A stretch of 57,101 nt of DNA from Deltaproteobacteria bacterium (GTDB taxonomy: Bacteria > Desulfobacterota > Syntrophia > Syntrophales > Smithellaceae): positions 1 through 57,101 of the forward strand of contig JANYAY010000073.1 of the NCBI GenBank assembly GCA_025361065.1, read 5' to 3'. The position numbers and the translations under genes are program-made. Numbering within the stretch: position 1 is the stretch's first letter; each line of letters opens with the position of its first letter. Positions 56,823 through 57,101 of the stretch are shown here, one piece after another. The notes below the pieces were generated by a model. It was not told where the DNA came from, ran no database searches, and was given only the letters and a program-made list of their open reading frames with translations.

Positions 56823-56847
56823 TGCCGGAAAATAATTATTTTCGGCA
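56823..56847. promoter_or_regulatory. near-perfect palindrome, possible operator
   Basis: TGCCGGAAAATAA is followed by its inverse with one base missing (TTATTTTCGGCA). It is 111 bases upstream of the small gene/PilZ pair. It might be a regulator-binding site or a transcript hairpin. Confidence 0.35.
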
Positions 56848-56953
56848 ACCCTGCAGATGTTTTGCATTATTTATGCCAACTCTAAAAGTCGTAGTTATGC
56901 GGTCGGGAATTAATTGTTAGAAAACGCATCATAACTTCGCTCTGCATTTTGGT

Positions 56954-57101
56954 TCTATTCCGGTAGTGTCAAAAGTTTTATGAAAACTAGCGCGGATAAA
57001 TGAAAAGAGAGATAGGATTTGGTTTGGGAGTAAAGGCAGGCGTCTATTCCGGTAGTGTCAAAAGTTTTATGAAAACTAGCACGGATAAATGAAAAGAGAG
57101 A
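56954..57101. repeat. 89-bp tandem repeat cut by the window end
   Basis: A 59-base block beginning TCTATTCCGGTAGTGTCAAA at 56954 recurs at 57043 with one change (GCGCGG to GCACGG), spaced by 30 bases. The second copy reaches the last base of the window, so the array may continue. A 30-codon frame (57000-57092, MKREIGFGLGVKAGVYSGS...) spans the junction. Confidence 0.7.

Noticed and set aside
56954-57101. CRISPR array
   Set aside because: Repeat of 59 bases with a mismatch and only one 30-base 'spacer'; unit too long and no cas genes nearby.
1-57101. tRNA or rRNA genes
   Set aside because: No cloverleaf with GTTC/TTCGA arms and CCA end, and no rRNA-like stretch, was seen on either strand.

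Overview
The window looks like chromosomal DNA of a Gram-negative anaerobe of the deltaproteobacterial kind (Desulfobacterota; a Syntrophaceae-like organism is my guess). This is inferred from gene content: rubrerythrin, superoxide reductase and a second rubrerythrin-like protein side by side, a CoA-transferase, an HMG-CoA lyase family enzyme, a flavin/Fe-S dienoyl-CoA-reductase-like enzyme, a cobalt/nickel CbiMQO importer, a complete branched-chain amino acid ABC importer, and an RND pump with its own outer-membrane channel. No rRNA, tRNA or CRISPR array was seen.

Layout. 1-1.17 kb: sparse and repeat-bearing. 1.17-6.5 kb: an AT-rich, tightly overlapping five-gene cluster (ECF-type S-like membrane protein, fused double ABC ATPase, T-like membrane protein, a toroid-like unknown protein, a sigma54-type AAA+ ATPase without a GAFTGA loop). 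It ends beside the 3' stub of a drug-efflux MFS gene. 6.9-16.2 kb: oxidoreductase, OmpA lipoprotein with a papain-like tail, CarF-like desaturase, cytochrome c, a one-cluster ferredoxin, a dead tyrosine recombinase, a frameshifted response-regulator/PAS protein and PBP1A. 16.2-19.2 kb (minus strand): radical SAM and cupin genes, then a small integron-type cassette cluster. 19.2-25.6 kb (minus): acyl-ACP thioesterase, CoA-transferase, CbiMQO and a beta-barrel protein. 25.8-31.5 kb: MoxR/vWA pair, TetR, isochorismatase and HMG-CoA lyase, CNB protein, ribosomal S20. 31.9-41 kb: lipoprotein hydrolase, DUF1460 amidase, VapBC, RND efflux operon. 41.2-46.2 kb (minus): livKHMGF. 46.6-51.5 kb: oxygen-defence genes and a carotenoid-isomerase-like oxidoreductase with a 2Fe-2S reductase. 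52-55.9 kb: a five-cassette array with attC sites and no integrase. 56-57.1 kb: PilZ protein, small partner, and a tandem repeat running off the end.

Main unusual signals. (1) The five-gene ECF/AAA cluster of unknown cargo. (2) Two separate integrase-less cassette clusters (CALINs), in opposite orientation, each beginning at the same spaced motif (AAATWTCGGAAAA-N13-TATTAATTGTTA). Several cassette genes are defence-like (PD-(D/E)XK nuclease, Mrr-N winged helix, DUF2971, a possible abortive-infection relative). (3) Four MITE-like elements with CTCGTAAAAAG terminal repeats, all just downstream of gene ends; one apparently supplies part of the upstream stop codon and one is flanked by a 13-bp direct repeat. 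(4) Two genes broken at A8 runs, which may be assembly errors or real slippage. Start codons were adjusted where a ribosome site decided the matter.
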